Source: Myrica gale
Lineage: Eukaryota > Streptophyta > Magnoliopsida > Fagales > Myricaceae
Assembly (NCBI GenBank): GCA_963930655.1
Contig: OZ005600.1
Location: 9,365,501 to 9,429,500 of the forward strand
Direction of reading: 5' to 3'
DNA: 64,000 nt
Positions 13,101 to 24,669 of the stretch are shown here, piece by piece. Numbering within the stretch: the first letter of the stretch is position 1; each line of letters opens with the position of its first letter. The notes below the pieces were generated by a model. It saw nothing but the letters and a program-made list of their open reading frames with translations. It ran no database searches and was not told the DNA's origin. Position numbers and translations under genes: made by a program.

Positions 13101-14520
13101 TGACGCACCAAGTTTTACATCCTTTGCTTTTGATGCTATTCCATTATCTTACAGATGACGTTGACACACGTGCAATCACCCGGAGATTGAGGCAGGATGG
13201 AAGTCTTATCGGTGTTTTGAGCACGGAAGCGTTGAAAACCGATGACGAACTATTGGAATTGTCCCGCTCATGGGACATTGTTGGTAAGGGTTTCATGTAG
13301 TTACTTGACCTGGGTTTGCATATAGAACCGAGAGTTTTTAAGTCCAATGTTTTTCTTCCCAAAAAATTGAATACATAGCCTTGCTTTAAATTTGCAGGTG
13401 TTGATTTAATAAGTGGTGTTTCATGCAAGGCGCCTTATGAATGGATTGATAGAACAAAGTCTGGTTGGGATTTTAACTGTGATGGGAGAGACGGAGAAGA
13501 TTTCCGTGTAAGTTTCATTAGAGATTTGCTGAAACCCCCTGCTCATTATATGGCCATTCACTCTGATCTCTTGTGTTTGTATGTGGAATGAAGATTGTTG
13601 CATATGATTTCGGGATCAAGCATAATATCCTTAGGCGATTGGCATCTTACGGCTGTAAGATTACAGTTGTCCCGTCTACGTGGCCAGCTTTGGAGACTTT
13701 AAAGATGAAACCTGATGGGGTTCTCTTCAGCAATGGTCCTGGAGACCCTTCTGCAGTTCCTTATGCTGTTGAAACAGTGAAGGAAATACTGGGAAAGCTT
13801 CCTGTTTTTGGAATTTGCATGGGCCATCAGTTACTTGGCCAGGCCTTAGGTGGCAAAACCTTTAAAATGAAGTTTGGCCACCATGGAGGAAATCATCCAG
13901 TTCGCAACCTTCGGAGTGGCCATGTTGAGATTAGTGCTCAGGTATAGATATTTCACCTACTCTATTGATTGACAAGGAATTCATTTGCTTGTAGCTAGTT
14001 AAAATCATGTGAGGACATTTACAAATTGAAAACTTTCTCTACGGAGGTCTTTATCATAAAGAATTTACAATGTGGCAGAATCACAACTATGCGGTTGACC
14101 CAGCATCACTCCCAGAGGGCGTGGAAGTAACTCATGTCAATCTTAATGATGGAAGCTGTGCTGGTCTTGCCTACCCAGCATGGAACATCATGTCTCTTCA
14201 ATACCACCCTGAAGCATCCCCAGGACCTCATGATTCAGACTATGGTAATGGAAGTTCCTTTTGCTATTTTACGCATTCGTCAGCAAATATAGAATCAATG
14301 TTAACTCATTTTGAAAGTTACTATCAGCAATTGTATTAGAACACTCCTCTCGAGAGCATTGTGCAGATCTCCCATTTAATGCTTCTTTCTAGCCTTTCTT
14401 TGCCTATAATAATTGATGCAGTACAAGATTACATCTATCACAGTATTGACATAAGGTGTTCCTGCTACAGCTTTCCAACAATTCGTAGAGCTGATGAAGC
14501 GGGCAAAGCAAAATGCATAA
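10195..14520 (+). CDS. CARA: Carbamoyl phosphate synthetase small (glutaminase) subunit, chloroplastic
   Basis: Ten exons: 10195-10321, 10950-11082, 12665-12753, 12838-12898, 12986-13053, 13155-13283, 13398-13507, 13594-13941, 14079-14244, 14471-14520. All junctions keep phase and give 426 residues ending RAKQNA-stop, the usual family length. The first 45 or so residues resemble a plastid transit peptide (Ser/Arg-rich, few acids). The CPSase_sm domain follows ([49 protein letters not shown]). The class I glutamine amidotransferase domain has Cys314 in [12 protein letters not shown] and His398/Glu400 in [10 protein letters not shown]. The subunit hydrolyses glutamine and passes ammonia to the large subunit for carbamoyl phosphate, used in arginine and pyrimidine synthesis in the plastid. 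Intron 2 is 1.6 kb. No defects seen. The ATG follows a (GA)n leader. Confidence 0.97.
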
Positions 14521-16005
14521 GCACTATCGGCGCCAATGTACATGTAGGAGCTTGTGAGGGTTCAAAAGGTGGTGGTTAATCAGCCTCTGCTATTGTCCAT
14601 GAAGCTCATTTCTGTTGTGTGGAGAATGCGTGGTGTTGTATTGTCAATTTTTTAGAGATTGTGTTACTAAAACGCTCGACAATTGTCTTAATGGAAAGTT
14701 TACTTGACGGTAAATACCAGAATGGATGATTTAAAACATGTCTCTATAGTCTAAAGGTCCGGGAGTTGATCATTTGAAATTGCTTACGACTTGGCTACAT
14801 TCCATTCCACTCAACGTATGATATGGACTCAACTGGAAATTGTAAACTGGTCCACGACATTCGTTGGTTCCCAACGATTGGCCCAAGTCTATCGCTCTCG
14901 CTCTTTTCCTCCAACCAAACTCATGCTATATTTTTCACCTCTTTAATGTTTGTACGGAGTGCTCTGGTTCAGCATTTTGGTCTCCACGAAGGGCTTGTTT
15001 GGAGAAAAAAAAAGGGGATCCCAGTTTGGTTTTAGTTTTGGGTTCAAATTTAAATTTTAAATTTTTTGTTTGAAACTAGTTTTTAGATCAAAACTTGTTT
15101 GTCTGGGTATATTTTGGATCTGTTTTTATTCTCTTTTATCCCAAAATATCATATTTTTTCTGATGATATGTCCAAAAAAATAAAATACTGAAAAAGAGCG
15201 AAAAAAAAACACTCCGCACTGCTGCGGGTGGCCTCCCGGCAGTCGGTGTTAGGCCTTTCAGTGCTGTAGCGTCCAAACCCACACGAGGGTGACGTGCGGT
15301 GGCGAAATGTATACTAAGAAGATCTTGATTAATCTGTTTTTTTCTTGACTCCGTAAGCTACAACGTGGGAGACAACTTTCTTCTTCTAAACCCCGTCCTT
15401 CGATACAAGGCGCTATTGTTTTCTAGGTTTCTTGCGCGACCACAAAAGACTTCACTATCTGAAGCTGAAAGTAACATTTCTGTTGCTCAATCAATGAACT
15501 TACTCCTGGAAGTGAAAGCTTTTGTCACTGGTGCTATTTTTGGAGTTTACAGAAGCATTTGTGTTGACATTCATGCGGTCACCATGGAACGCATTCACAG
15601 AATCCATGGATGATAGAGTCCTCCTTTTGATTCTTTCATGAAGGATGATTTGCTATTGCGGTTTTACACGGCAACTATTTAACGGGAAACTATTGCTTAC
15701 GGAGTGAGTGTATTTTCCCGCAACATTAGCGTATATCAGCCTAGTTAAATTCTTCTGGAGCAGGAATGTAGAATTTATGCAACATGGTTTGTTGCCACTT
15801 TTTTGTTGAGTTTCATGTTGTATTATGCCTAATGGAGGTTCACCCTCTTTCTTGGTTAGCTTCCGGTCATAACAAGTTATGTTCAAAGTTCTCTTCTATT
15901 AAAAGATATGCCACAATTACAAGACCACTCAGATGAGACAGATCTCTCATAGTTAAACACTGGCTTCCCCCCACCCTTTTTTTCTGGAGAGGGGGGGGGG
16001 GGGGA
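14521..16005. other. Intergenic, no supported gene
   Basis: CPS 3' UTR followed by AT-rich sequence. An 82-codon open frame at 15365-15613 has no recognisable family or splice partners and is left out. A poly(G) run of about 14 bases ends at 16004, next to the left end of the inverted-repeat element. Confidence 0.4.
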
Positions 16006-17607
16006 CACCCCTGAACTATGAGATACCTAATAATTTGCACCCCTTGTATTGATTTCGTGACATTGGGCCCCCAAACATCTGATTTTCGTCGATTACCATC
16101 CCGATTCCAATATCTCCGTTAAGACTGAAGGTATTAAGCGCACATGCCGTCCACATGATGCACTTAAATTTTTTCTCCCCGTTTTGCCCTTCATTATTCT
16201 CGAGACTCGACATATATGCCCCTCACCTGCATCTCTTTTCCGTGCTGGTCGAAGGAAACAGAAATGAACTACTTGACCCCCTGAAAAATCGGGAAATAAA
16301 ACAAACTACCGGTCAAAAAGTTAACCAATTTAGAGTTGCCTTGCTTTCCAACCGTAATTCGATCAAGAGTAAACTTTGTTTCTCAGAGTTAACGACTTCA
16401 AGTTCACTATTTGGTGGAAATGAAGAAAGAAAAAATAGTTGGTACATGTAGTAAAGGGTGGTCGGAGGGTACTGGTAGTAAATCCCAAAGCTGCGACCAT
16501 CTTCATGCAACGACTCGAGTTGTCTTGCTTTCCGTGGTGGTCGCCGAATGCACGTACTGCCGGTTCGGCTGCGTCGTAGACGAAACCAACGCGAACCAGC
16601 GGTTGCAAACCGCAAACTCCGCCACCAACTCCTTGAAGGCCAACACATTATCAGGTGTGAATCCGTTCATGACCGCCTTCGACATCCCCTACTCGTTGCG
16701 CTCGACATTTTGAGCAAACCCATCCATTTTGGGAGGGAGATTTTTAGCGGCGGATTTCTCGCTCTAGGGCTCCCTGAACGCCTGCTCATAAATGTCTTGG
16801 ATCGAGTGACCACCGGTCCGAGACTACATACACGGACTTGTCGCCGTAGTGTATTAGCTCTAACGTGTGGTACCGGTTTTTGAAAACCAGACAGTCTATA
16901 AAAGGATTGGCCACCATTTAAAGCGATGGAGGATGATTTAGCAGATATTTTGCGGGTATACGCAAGCGAAGCGTGACAAGGTAAGAAAGACAGTTGTGGA
17001 GCGCGTTGATTGGGGAAAGAGAAAAAGTTATGGAATATAGCTGAGGGGTTGGTCGCCATGGAAAGAAAGGCGAGGAAGTGAGTGTAACTACAAGAGGCAG
17101 AGAGACAGAGCATTTTGGTATAATGGGGCCTCATAAAAAAACCTTGTATGGACGTAAACTAGAGAGAACGCAAACAAGATGAGATTTCCTTCCACAACGG
17201 ACGGTACGCAAATTTTCCCAGACATTTTGGAAGTAAGAGTTATTTATTGGATCCCTTTCTCGATGTAAGCAGAACATGACCCAGGAAATTGTCAGGCACC
17301 GCTAGGGCTCAGAAATGACTTCAGGAAGGGGATGAACGCCAGATCTTCGTGGGTGCTAGGCAAAAGAAAGGAAATGCAAATTTAAATTCTAAATGGATAG
17401 AATGAGGGCAAAATGGGGAGAAAATTTTGAAGTGCCTCACATGGAAGGCATGTGCGCTTAATACCATCAGTCTTAACGGAGAAATTGGCTTCGGCGTGGC
17501 AATCGACGAAAATCAAAAGTTTGGGGACTCAATGTCACGAAATCAAGACAAGGGGGTGCAAACTGTCATGTACCCCATAGTTCAGGGGTGCAAAGTGTAA
17601 TTTCCCC
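16006..17607. mobile_element. 1.6 kb TIR element carrying a host-like gene fragment (Pack-MULE-like)
   Basis: About 190 bases at the left (16006-16196, starting CACCCCTGAACTATGAGAT) match, at roughly 80 percent by eye, the reverse complement of the right end (17410-17607, read inward GGGGAAATTACACTTTGCAC). Shared blocks include TTGATTTCGTGACATTG, TCTCCGTTAAGACTGA and GGTATTAAGCGCACATGCC. The interior is not AT-rich spacer but has coding character on the minus strand, as in gene-carrying Mutator-like elements. The outermost left bases are replaced by a poly(G) run, and I found no clear 9-bp target duplication, so assignment to the Mutator superfamily is inferred from structure. Confidence 0.7.
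16500..17059 (-). pseudogene. Broken coding fragment inside the TIR element, possible plastid protein
   Basis: On the minus strand an ATG at 17059 opens a frame starting MATNPSAIFHNFFSFPNQRA, which is Ser-rich and basic like a transit peptide. Further on, protein-like text continues in changing frames: YHTLELIHYGDKSVYVVSD near 16850, then QDIYEQAFREP with a TAG, PPKMDGFAQNVERNE with a TAG, and [20 protein letters not shown] and onward, near 16685. The frame changes and at least two stops show decay. I do not recognise the family. It most likely derives from a host gene captured by the element, since transposases do not begin like this, but the source is unknown. Confidence 0.55.
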
Positions 17608-17635
17608 TTCTTTTCTACGCAACACGGGATCCCCA

Positions 17636-18070
17636 TTAAACAACTGCTCTGCTAAAAACATCAGAGTCATCACAGTTTACAATGTCTGGGTATACATCAC
17701 CAACCCAAAAATTACCAGAAAGCACAAAATCCATACCCCATTTTGCCATGTTATGTGCCAGGCAATTTACTTCCCTGGGGCGTCCAAATAAACTTCCAAG
17801 AGTCATGCTCAAGCATAATCTTCCTAATGGTGTCGACTTCACCTCCAATCAGCCAGTCAGGGGGTCTGTCCAGGTTTGAAACTTGATTAACCAACTCAAG
17901 AGAATCGCCCTTCACAACAACACACCTACCAGGGAATTCCTCAACTGGCTTCCCTTTTCAGTCCGGACATTCCCACTTGAGGCCCTTGACTATTGCCAAC
18001 TGCTGTATGGGCAGTGTCATTGTCTCCCATAGATTGCATCGGCTTCTGTCAGTGCCGCACCCTAACTGTT
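17636..18070 (-). pseudogene. RNase H-like domain relic, probably of LINE origin
   Basis: Reading the minus strand from about 18070: EADAI, then after a shift and a stop VKGDSLELVNQVSN, DWLIGGEVDTIRKIM, DSWKFIWTP, and after another frameshift REVNCLAHNMAKWG. The order GDS...LV...WxxxxxPREVNxxAHxMAKW is that of the plant RNase H-like (RVT_3) domain found at the end of LINE ORF2 proteins and in their relics. At least two frameshifts and one stop are present, so it is dead. It could also be a remnant of a host gene with the same domain. Confidence 0.6.
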
Positions 18071-18458
18071 GGCTCCGTAGATGGGCACAACCTGATAAAG
18101 CATCATTTTGGAGCACAGCTTTCCTCATATCAGTTTAATGTGCCTAAATTTAGTGTTCCGAATTTTGCATCTAGTGTACCTCAAATATATAACTAGACTA
18201 ACACGTCATAGAAATTAGAGTTATGTTAGCTGGAACGTGAGACTGGAGATAGTCACATTGGGGCAAAGATTATTCAAAGCAAAGGTACTGAGGCCTTTTT
18301 TCACATTAGAGGAAGGGCAAAATGCATTTATAGTTAGAATGGCAAACATCGGATATGATAATCTGCCTATGCTGAAACAGGAAAAACAGATGTGCGAAAA
18401 CCGGTTCAATTTCATGAATGAAGTAGATGCATAATGCGCAGATTTTGATTAATCTATA
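18071..18458. other. No supported gene; 3' side of the E1 alpha pseudogene
   Basis: Open frames here are short and partly run on from the last pseudogene exon, which has lost its original stop codon (it reads on to 18306). Nothing else is recognised. Confidence 0.4.
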
Positions 18459-21400
18459 AACAGGAAGATTTGATGGGTAGTCCAGCGGGTGCCTTCTGAT
18501 GGTCTCTCTCAGCAATTTCTCCTGCTCACAAAGATTGGAAGGGGGAACGTCATATACATCCATGAAAAGCTAAGCGAGTGGAGATTTCTCAACTTTTTCT
18601 GCCACTTGAATTGCATGCAATAACTGATCGAAATGGGTCACGGGTTAGACACATTCCAGAAATGTATTAGAGAATTGAACAATGGCGCCACAAAGAGAGT
18701 GGCTTCCAAAGAGCAGCCAACCGTAGTGGGAATTCTTGTTCTGTGTCAGTGAAGTAATGCATATGAAATTACACATTTGCAGCTTTTACATGGATTCAAC
18801 TTCCGAGGTATATAGTATTGAGTTATCAAATATTTCAACATTGACTTATGTACACTATAAAGTGCTCTAGGCTTCTGCTTAGAAAAAAGAAAAACTGTTC
18901 TAGTCTTCTAGTATTTGTTTGTTGGTCTGTTTTTGTGCCTATAGGAGAGAGTTTTGTCCTAACTGAACATCTTAATTTGTTCCAACCCGTTTTCTTTTGG
19001 ATTTTGTTTTAATCTTTTGCTTTTTTTTTTTTTGCTTTCTTTTTTTCTTCCCATTTCAAAAGTAGTTGTTACACTTGGCTTTGTAAATTTGAACATGCTT
19101 TCTTTTGGCTCTTCAAAATACTACATAGCTTCCTATGTAAAAACAAGTGTTTTCCTTCTTCCTGTGGGTATCACTTGAACAATGAAGTTAGTGAAAGTTA
19201 ATGGTTTGAAAAAGCAGGAAACTAAAAATGATTGTGTAAGTTTTCATAAATTTGTGATCCTTGAAATTTCTTCTGTAAATAACGTATTTCTTACCTGCTT
19301 CCTCACACTGTCTCTCAGCTCAATCTCGGCCTCACTGCACCACCAACCGTTTCTTTCAATCCATTTTCGAAATCTAGCTACGGGGTCTTGTGCCAATCTC
19401 CACCATTCAATCTCATCAACAGGACGGTACTTGGTGGAATCATCAGAAGTGGAATGATGCCCTACACGATATGTGAGGGCCTGTTTTCAAAAAGAGACGA
19501 AATTGAACATCAAATTACAAGATATCCAGTTGCATCATTAAACCATTCAGAAGACCCAGTGAGATGATAAAGTAGATCAGTAATTTACCTCAATCAAGAC
19601 TGGTCTTTGTTCACTGATTGTCATTTCACGTGCAGTGTGAACTGCACTATAAATGGCTAGAGCGTCATTACCATCTACTCGAATACTTCGAATTCCATAA
19701 CCATGGCCCCTAACAACGACACCGTCACCTGCAGGGAAGGAAAACCACAAGCAGGATAGTGTCGGGATTCAAAATGACAACATTTACAAAGACTGTTAGG
19801 AATTTGAAAATACAAGAAAGCACAACAAGAGGGAAGGGTACTTCGGAACTAGTCTGAAGTAGGGGTGCTAATAGCCCAGCCATTGTTCCGACAAAAAAAG
19901 ATAATTGGGACCTCCCTAACTGCCGCAAAATTCAGAGCAGCATGGAAATCTCCCTGAAATAATTTAATATAATCAGCCAACAAAACCAAAAGCTGGAGTC
20001 TACAAACTCCTCCCCTGGACTTCTAAGGAAAATGAAATCATTCAGTGAGGTTTCCCATTGCCTTCAGAACGGTGGCTATTTTTTTATATTCTAGAATGAA
20101 GTCAGAGTCCCTAGATTAAGAAGTTACTGCAAAAATAGATATGGATCTTGTGAAAAATATGTCTATCTTGGCATCCTAAGAATAGTCCCATAAAGGGAAT
20201 AAACAGAAAACTGCCAAAAACGTGCAATTTCTTAATATGTTACACATTGCTGAACCTCCCCCATCAAAAATCAACAGGGGTTTTCTGTGCAGTTATATGT
20301 TCACCTCACTTGAGCCGCCATCACCAAAGTAATAACACAGGCGTTTCTTCTATCCATCTTCAAGGAATATGCAGCACCTACTGCACGGGGAAGCTGTGTA
20401 CTGCAAAGTGGTAGAAATATTTGTCGCTGTCATTATCTCCAGAAAGACTCCAAAACGTTCGACATAAACAGGACTAGAGCTATGTGCATGGTTGGATGGT
20501 CCATGGCCTCCCAAAACTTTATAAAATTTATTGCTGTAAACTCTTGTAGATGAGCTTAAATTTGCAGAGTATATTTATGCCCATCCCCCAAGAAAAGAAG
20601 TACCCCATGTTCCCCATATGGACCCCATTTTTTATTACTTTCCTTATCACCCTTGCCTGCCCACCCCCACCTTCTGTCTTGAAATTATGGCTTCAACACC
20701 GCACATGACAAAAACTACCATGTAGATGGTTTATATCTTACGCAAATGTTTCCGCTACAGTAAAGTAGTTGTGCTTGTTAGACCCAAAATGTATAGGCAG
20801 CTGCCTCCCCTTTCCCTTATCAGCTTTGTTTCCAAAACACTGGTTTGCAAATTCTTGTAAGGTGAAACCACGCCATAATAGGACCCCCGGTTCCCTATAC
20901 TGCAGAACATAAAACATTTCTTCTTGCATCATTCTAGATCTCAGTCATGTCCGAGGGGATGGGAGCCCTACGAATTTCTACATGTTGGAAGAATAGTGAA
21001 GCAAGCGTGTTTGTGTTTGTGTTTGCTTGTGACCTGAGGAAAGACAAGGTCATCAATGGTGAGTGCGGCTGCCGATGCAATGTTGATAGCTTCTTCTCCA
21101 ATTGTGGTAGCATAAAATGAAATTCTCCCTTGCCTTTGTGCCTCGTAGAAAACAGCATCCATGGTTTGGAGAGTAACCATGTCACTGTACATCTTTGCAG
21201 CCATTTCCTCACTGACCTATTAGCCCATGTGGTGTTTTGGGTCAGATTTATGTTGAAACAGAGAGTAAGAAGAGGAAAAACTCCATTTGGAGAGCACCTC
21301 TTTAAATTTGCTGCAGATGATGAGCTGCCCATCATTGTCCAGGACCCGGTAGCAGTGTGCCCGTTCCGCAGGGGATTCAGATATAAACCTCATCTCGGTA

Positions 21401-23175
21401 GTAAATGCAACCTTTCCTCCAGGGAAATCTAAGACCTGCCACAAAATGGACCTTCAATTAGTGCAGATATTAAAAAATAAAAATCCACAAAATACAGACT
21501 ACAAAAAAAAATAGTTCAAGAGTAATAAAAACAGCAGAAAAAAATAGTTTCCATTTCCAAACCTTCTATGCCACAGTTGGAAGAAACTACAGAAAAATCT
21601 TCTGATGGCATGTGGGGTGTCTTGTTAGTTTAGTCTTCTACTTATCAAAAAAAAAAGTTTAGTCTTCCAATACTACCTTCTTTGATGTAATATTATGACT
21701 GTAATTGCCACCTATTGACTTCTAATGAAGACGAAGTGGTACACCATAGCTTACTAATCACTAGAATAATGACAGCCAGAAGTCTAACTGGTAAACTTGT
21801 TCATGACCTCCCTTCAAATATTATAACAATTGTCAAAATAATTCAAACTGATTCTTTCTCCATATTGCTTCCGGAATGACTCAAAATTTTATGCACATGA
21901 AGCAATGGTACAAACTTTTACCATGCCACGGCACAAGCCAATAAAAAACAAATGTTTTCATTTCATGAACCATTCCTAATCTGGCCAACATGTGTGGTAC
22001 GGTTTTTCAATCAAGTTGAAAAATCACCTTGCACTCATCTTAAAAGACTGCTTTCTTGCCAGTAATACATGGATAGGGATGCAAGATGGACCAAGGAGGA
22101 ATAAACTTAAGTGATGAACATTACCTTTGGGTAACAAATAATATCTCCTACATACTTGTCCATACAAGGGGCAACAAAATTGCGTCTTTCACACACATGA
22201 CGCGGAATAACACCAAACATCACCAAAAGAAACTTCCAGTACAGGGAAGACGTATCAAGTTTCACAATCTAATACAAAATTGGAAACTCTGAGCGCCTCA
22301 CACAATCAGTTTTCTAACACGGTCAGCAATCACCGTGCACCAAATCAACGCAGGAGTTTTTTCTATTTTGCTTTTCACAGAGTTTTTTATTCTTGTGTGT
22401 AAGAACCCACATTTTACCAGACAGAAATCCCTATCCCGATAACAGATGTGACGGTGATAGGGTGCACCAGAAGGGTGGACACCCCAAACGACACTTCAAT
22501 TTACTATAACAAAAACTTATCACGTAGCTCTATATTATGTACATTCGAAAGCTTGTACTTTCTGTGGCCAAACAGAGGTGTCTTGGGCGTTCATTCTCTG
22601 ACTAAGGAAATTACCTTGGATTTAGTTCATGAATTGAAGGGACACAGCGTTAATTGGGTATATTATGAATAACTGAAGCTGTACTAGCTGTCACATTTTG
22701 AGAAATTTGCAGTTGCGACTAGTTCCAATGAAGCACATTATAAACCCAGGGATGCTCGCACATGGAGAAAGAACACCAGAAACTCAATCATTTGAGTGCT
22801 AATAAACTGAAAATGCATGATACAATCAAATGTTATAGTTCTGAGCTTTATTAGAGCACAAAAACAAAGTAAACATATTCTTAAAAGTATAAGTCCACAT
22901 TCACGGTGTACCTGACTGTGATCAACGTCATTGAGAGAATTCGATTCCTTTTCGGCTTTGACAGACTCGAAACGGCAAGAGGGGAAAACGGTCTCTCTAT
23001 CACAGAAATTCTCAGCTGGACCTCTGGGGTTTTGAGTACTGGGAGATGTAAATGGAGGTTTTTTATGGCGAGTTAAAGAGCTCCAACAAGAACTTCGGTT
23101 GATTGTTGTCGACAAACCCATCGTAGATTTGAGATGATTTACAATACTTCTCGAAGGTCTCCCACAGAAAAACAT
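18459..23175 (-). pseudogene. Branched-chain 2-oxoacid dehydrogenase E1 alpha, decayed intron-containing copy
   Basis: Nine exons can be traced on the minus strand: 23175-22912 (ATG, MFFCGRPSRS, targeting sequence), 21435-21298 (VLDFPGGKVAFTTEMRF), 21216-21034 (MAAKMYSDMVTLQTMDAVFY), 20899-20742, 20400-20305, 19953-19842, 19728-19589, 19480-19295 (ALTYRVGHHSTSDDSTKYRP) and 18623-18459. In a living gene this mitochondrial thiamine-diphosphate subunit decarboxylates branched-chain 2-oxoacids from Val, Leu and Ile. Lesions: exon 5 is four bases short around 20330, shifting the frame just before the GDGG thiamine motif; exon 6 has TAG at 19851-19849 where a Gln is expected in TSDQFRS; the last exon has TAG after SPLA where Asp is usual, and the normal stop is lost. 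Splice sites and exon phases are otherwise kept, so this is a duplicated copy, not a retrocopy. Sequencing error cannot explain three separate defects easily. Confidence 0.85.
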
Positions 23176-23222
23176 TAGGGGAAGTTTAATGGAGTCGAAG
23201 AGAGAGAAAGTCACTTGTTTTT

Positions 23223-23753
23223 GGGTTAATTACAAAAATATCACACCAACTTATACCTCAATATCAAATACTTTCATAAACTCAAATTCGTTGTAACTCG
23301 TCCCCTACAAATTATATTTTTTTGTTGTAATTTCATCCTTCAACCTACTGAAGTTGTTATTTCGAACGGTATTTGTCCCACTTAAACGACAGGTGATCTT
23401 CTTCTTATTTGAAAATACAAATTTGACCAGCTTGATTATAAGTGAGTCATATTTTTTTGTTTTAATAAAAAAATCAGCTAACTACATATTATTTTTCGGC
23501 TCTACAAATTGCTAAAAGCATTGTAGAAGACTATGGAGGAGTCAAACGAGGGTAAATTCGTCTTTCCAAGTAAGGAGAAGGTCACATGTCGTTTAAATGG
23601 GACAAAAATCGTTCGATATAACAACTTCAGTAGGTTGAGGGATGAAATTGCAACGAAAAGTATAGTTTGTAGGGGCGAGTTGTAACGAGTTCGAGTTTAT
23701 GGGAGTATTTGAGATTGTGGTATAAGTTCGTGGGGGGTTTTTGTAATTAACCC
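23223..23753. mobile_element. TIR element of 531 bp next to the E1 alpha start codon
   Basis: Left end GGGTTAATTACAAAAATATC and right end TTTTTGTAATTAACCC are inverted copies. The similarity continues inward for about 180 bases (left TTCGTTGTAACTCGTCCCC, CAACCTACTGAAGTTGTTAT; right ATAACAACTTCAGTAGGTTG, GGGGCGAGTTGTAACGAGTT). It is a non-autonomous foldback element, resembling the two Mutator-like ones in this window in its GGGTTAA terminus. I see no certain target duplication (T-rich on the left, A-rich on the right). It lies only 47 bases upstream of the pseudogene ATG, on top of the expected promoter. Confidence 0.7.
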
Positions 23754-23781
23754 AAAAAAAAATTGGGAGGGGGGAAGTGAG

Positions 23782-24319
23782 TAGGGGTGGGGTTAACGGT
23801 AGTGTAGGTGACGGTTTGGCGAAAATCGTCACCGTCACCGCAATTGACGTAATCACATATTTGACACCGTCACCGCACCGCCAAGGCACGATAACTGTCA
23901 TTGCCGATGATGGTATTAACGGTAACAGTTAGACGGTAACCGCTTAAACTGTGTAACCGTTGGACCAAAAAAATAGGGTTTTTTCACTATTTTGGGCTAT
24001 TTTCCTTGGATTTTTTGGACCATTAAGACCATTTGATGACCATATATAAGCAAAAAAATATAATCATTCAAATATTATAACTTGTTTAAATTTTCAACAT
24101 AATATCATAATCAATAATTAATAATCATCTCAAGTCTAAACTATGGGTGACTAACGGTAGTGTAGGTGATGCTTTAGTGAAAACCGTCACTGTTATTGTC
24201 ACCGCAATTGACGAAATCACATATTTGACACTGACACCGCACCGCTAAGGCACAATAATCGCTCATGCCGGTAACGGTGACGGTTAAACCGCCACCGCCG
24301 GTGAAAATGAGCACCCCTA
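23782..24319. mobile_element. Small hAT-like element (538 bp)
   Basis: It begins TAGGGGTGGGG and ends GAGCACCCCTA, the hAT-type terminus seen in two further elements here. Flanking 8-mers GAAGTGAG (23774-23781) and AAAATGAG (24320-24327) match at six of eight positions, consistent with an aged target duplication. No transposase is present. Inside, about 140 bases are repeated directly (23797-23935 and 24152-24290, both with GGTAGTGTAGGTGA and AATCACATATTTGACAC). Confidence 0.6.
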
Positions 24320-24669
24320 AAAATGAGTATACAGAGCAGAGAGAGTTTTTACTATTATTACGAGATTAAAAGAATGAGTGTACGAAATTTTTCTAGTTAC
24401 GGAAAAAAATCTCAATTAGAGGGTGTGACTAGTGGAGAGTGATTAGGATGCTCTTTAATTTTTTAGATACGAACATGAATTTTGTCATAATTTTTTTTAA
24501 CTTTTTATGTGTTCATACCAATTAGGTTTGTGTGGTTCTATCCGTTTGGGTACCCTATCCAGCATATTTGATTTATGACGTCATTATTTAAGCAAATATA
24601 TATTTTTTTGGGGCAATTTGCTCTACTATAAACCTATATATTATGTAAAACCATTCCCTATTCTTTTTT

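Noticed and set aside
15365..15613. An 82-codon plus-strand frame downstream of the CPS gene
   Set aside because: No known motif, no splice partners, and its neighbourhood is repeat-like.
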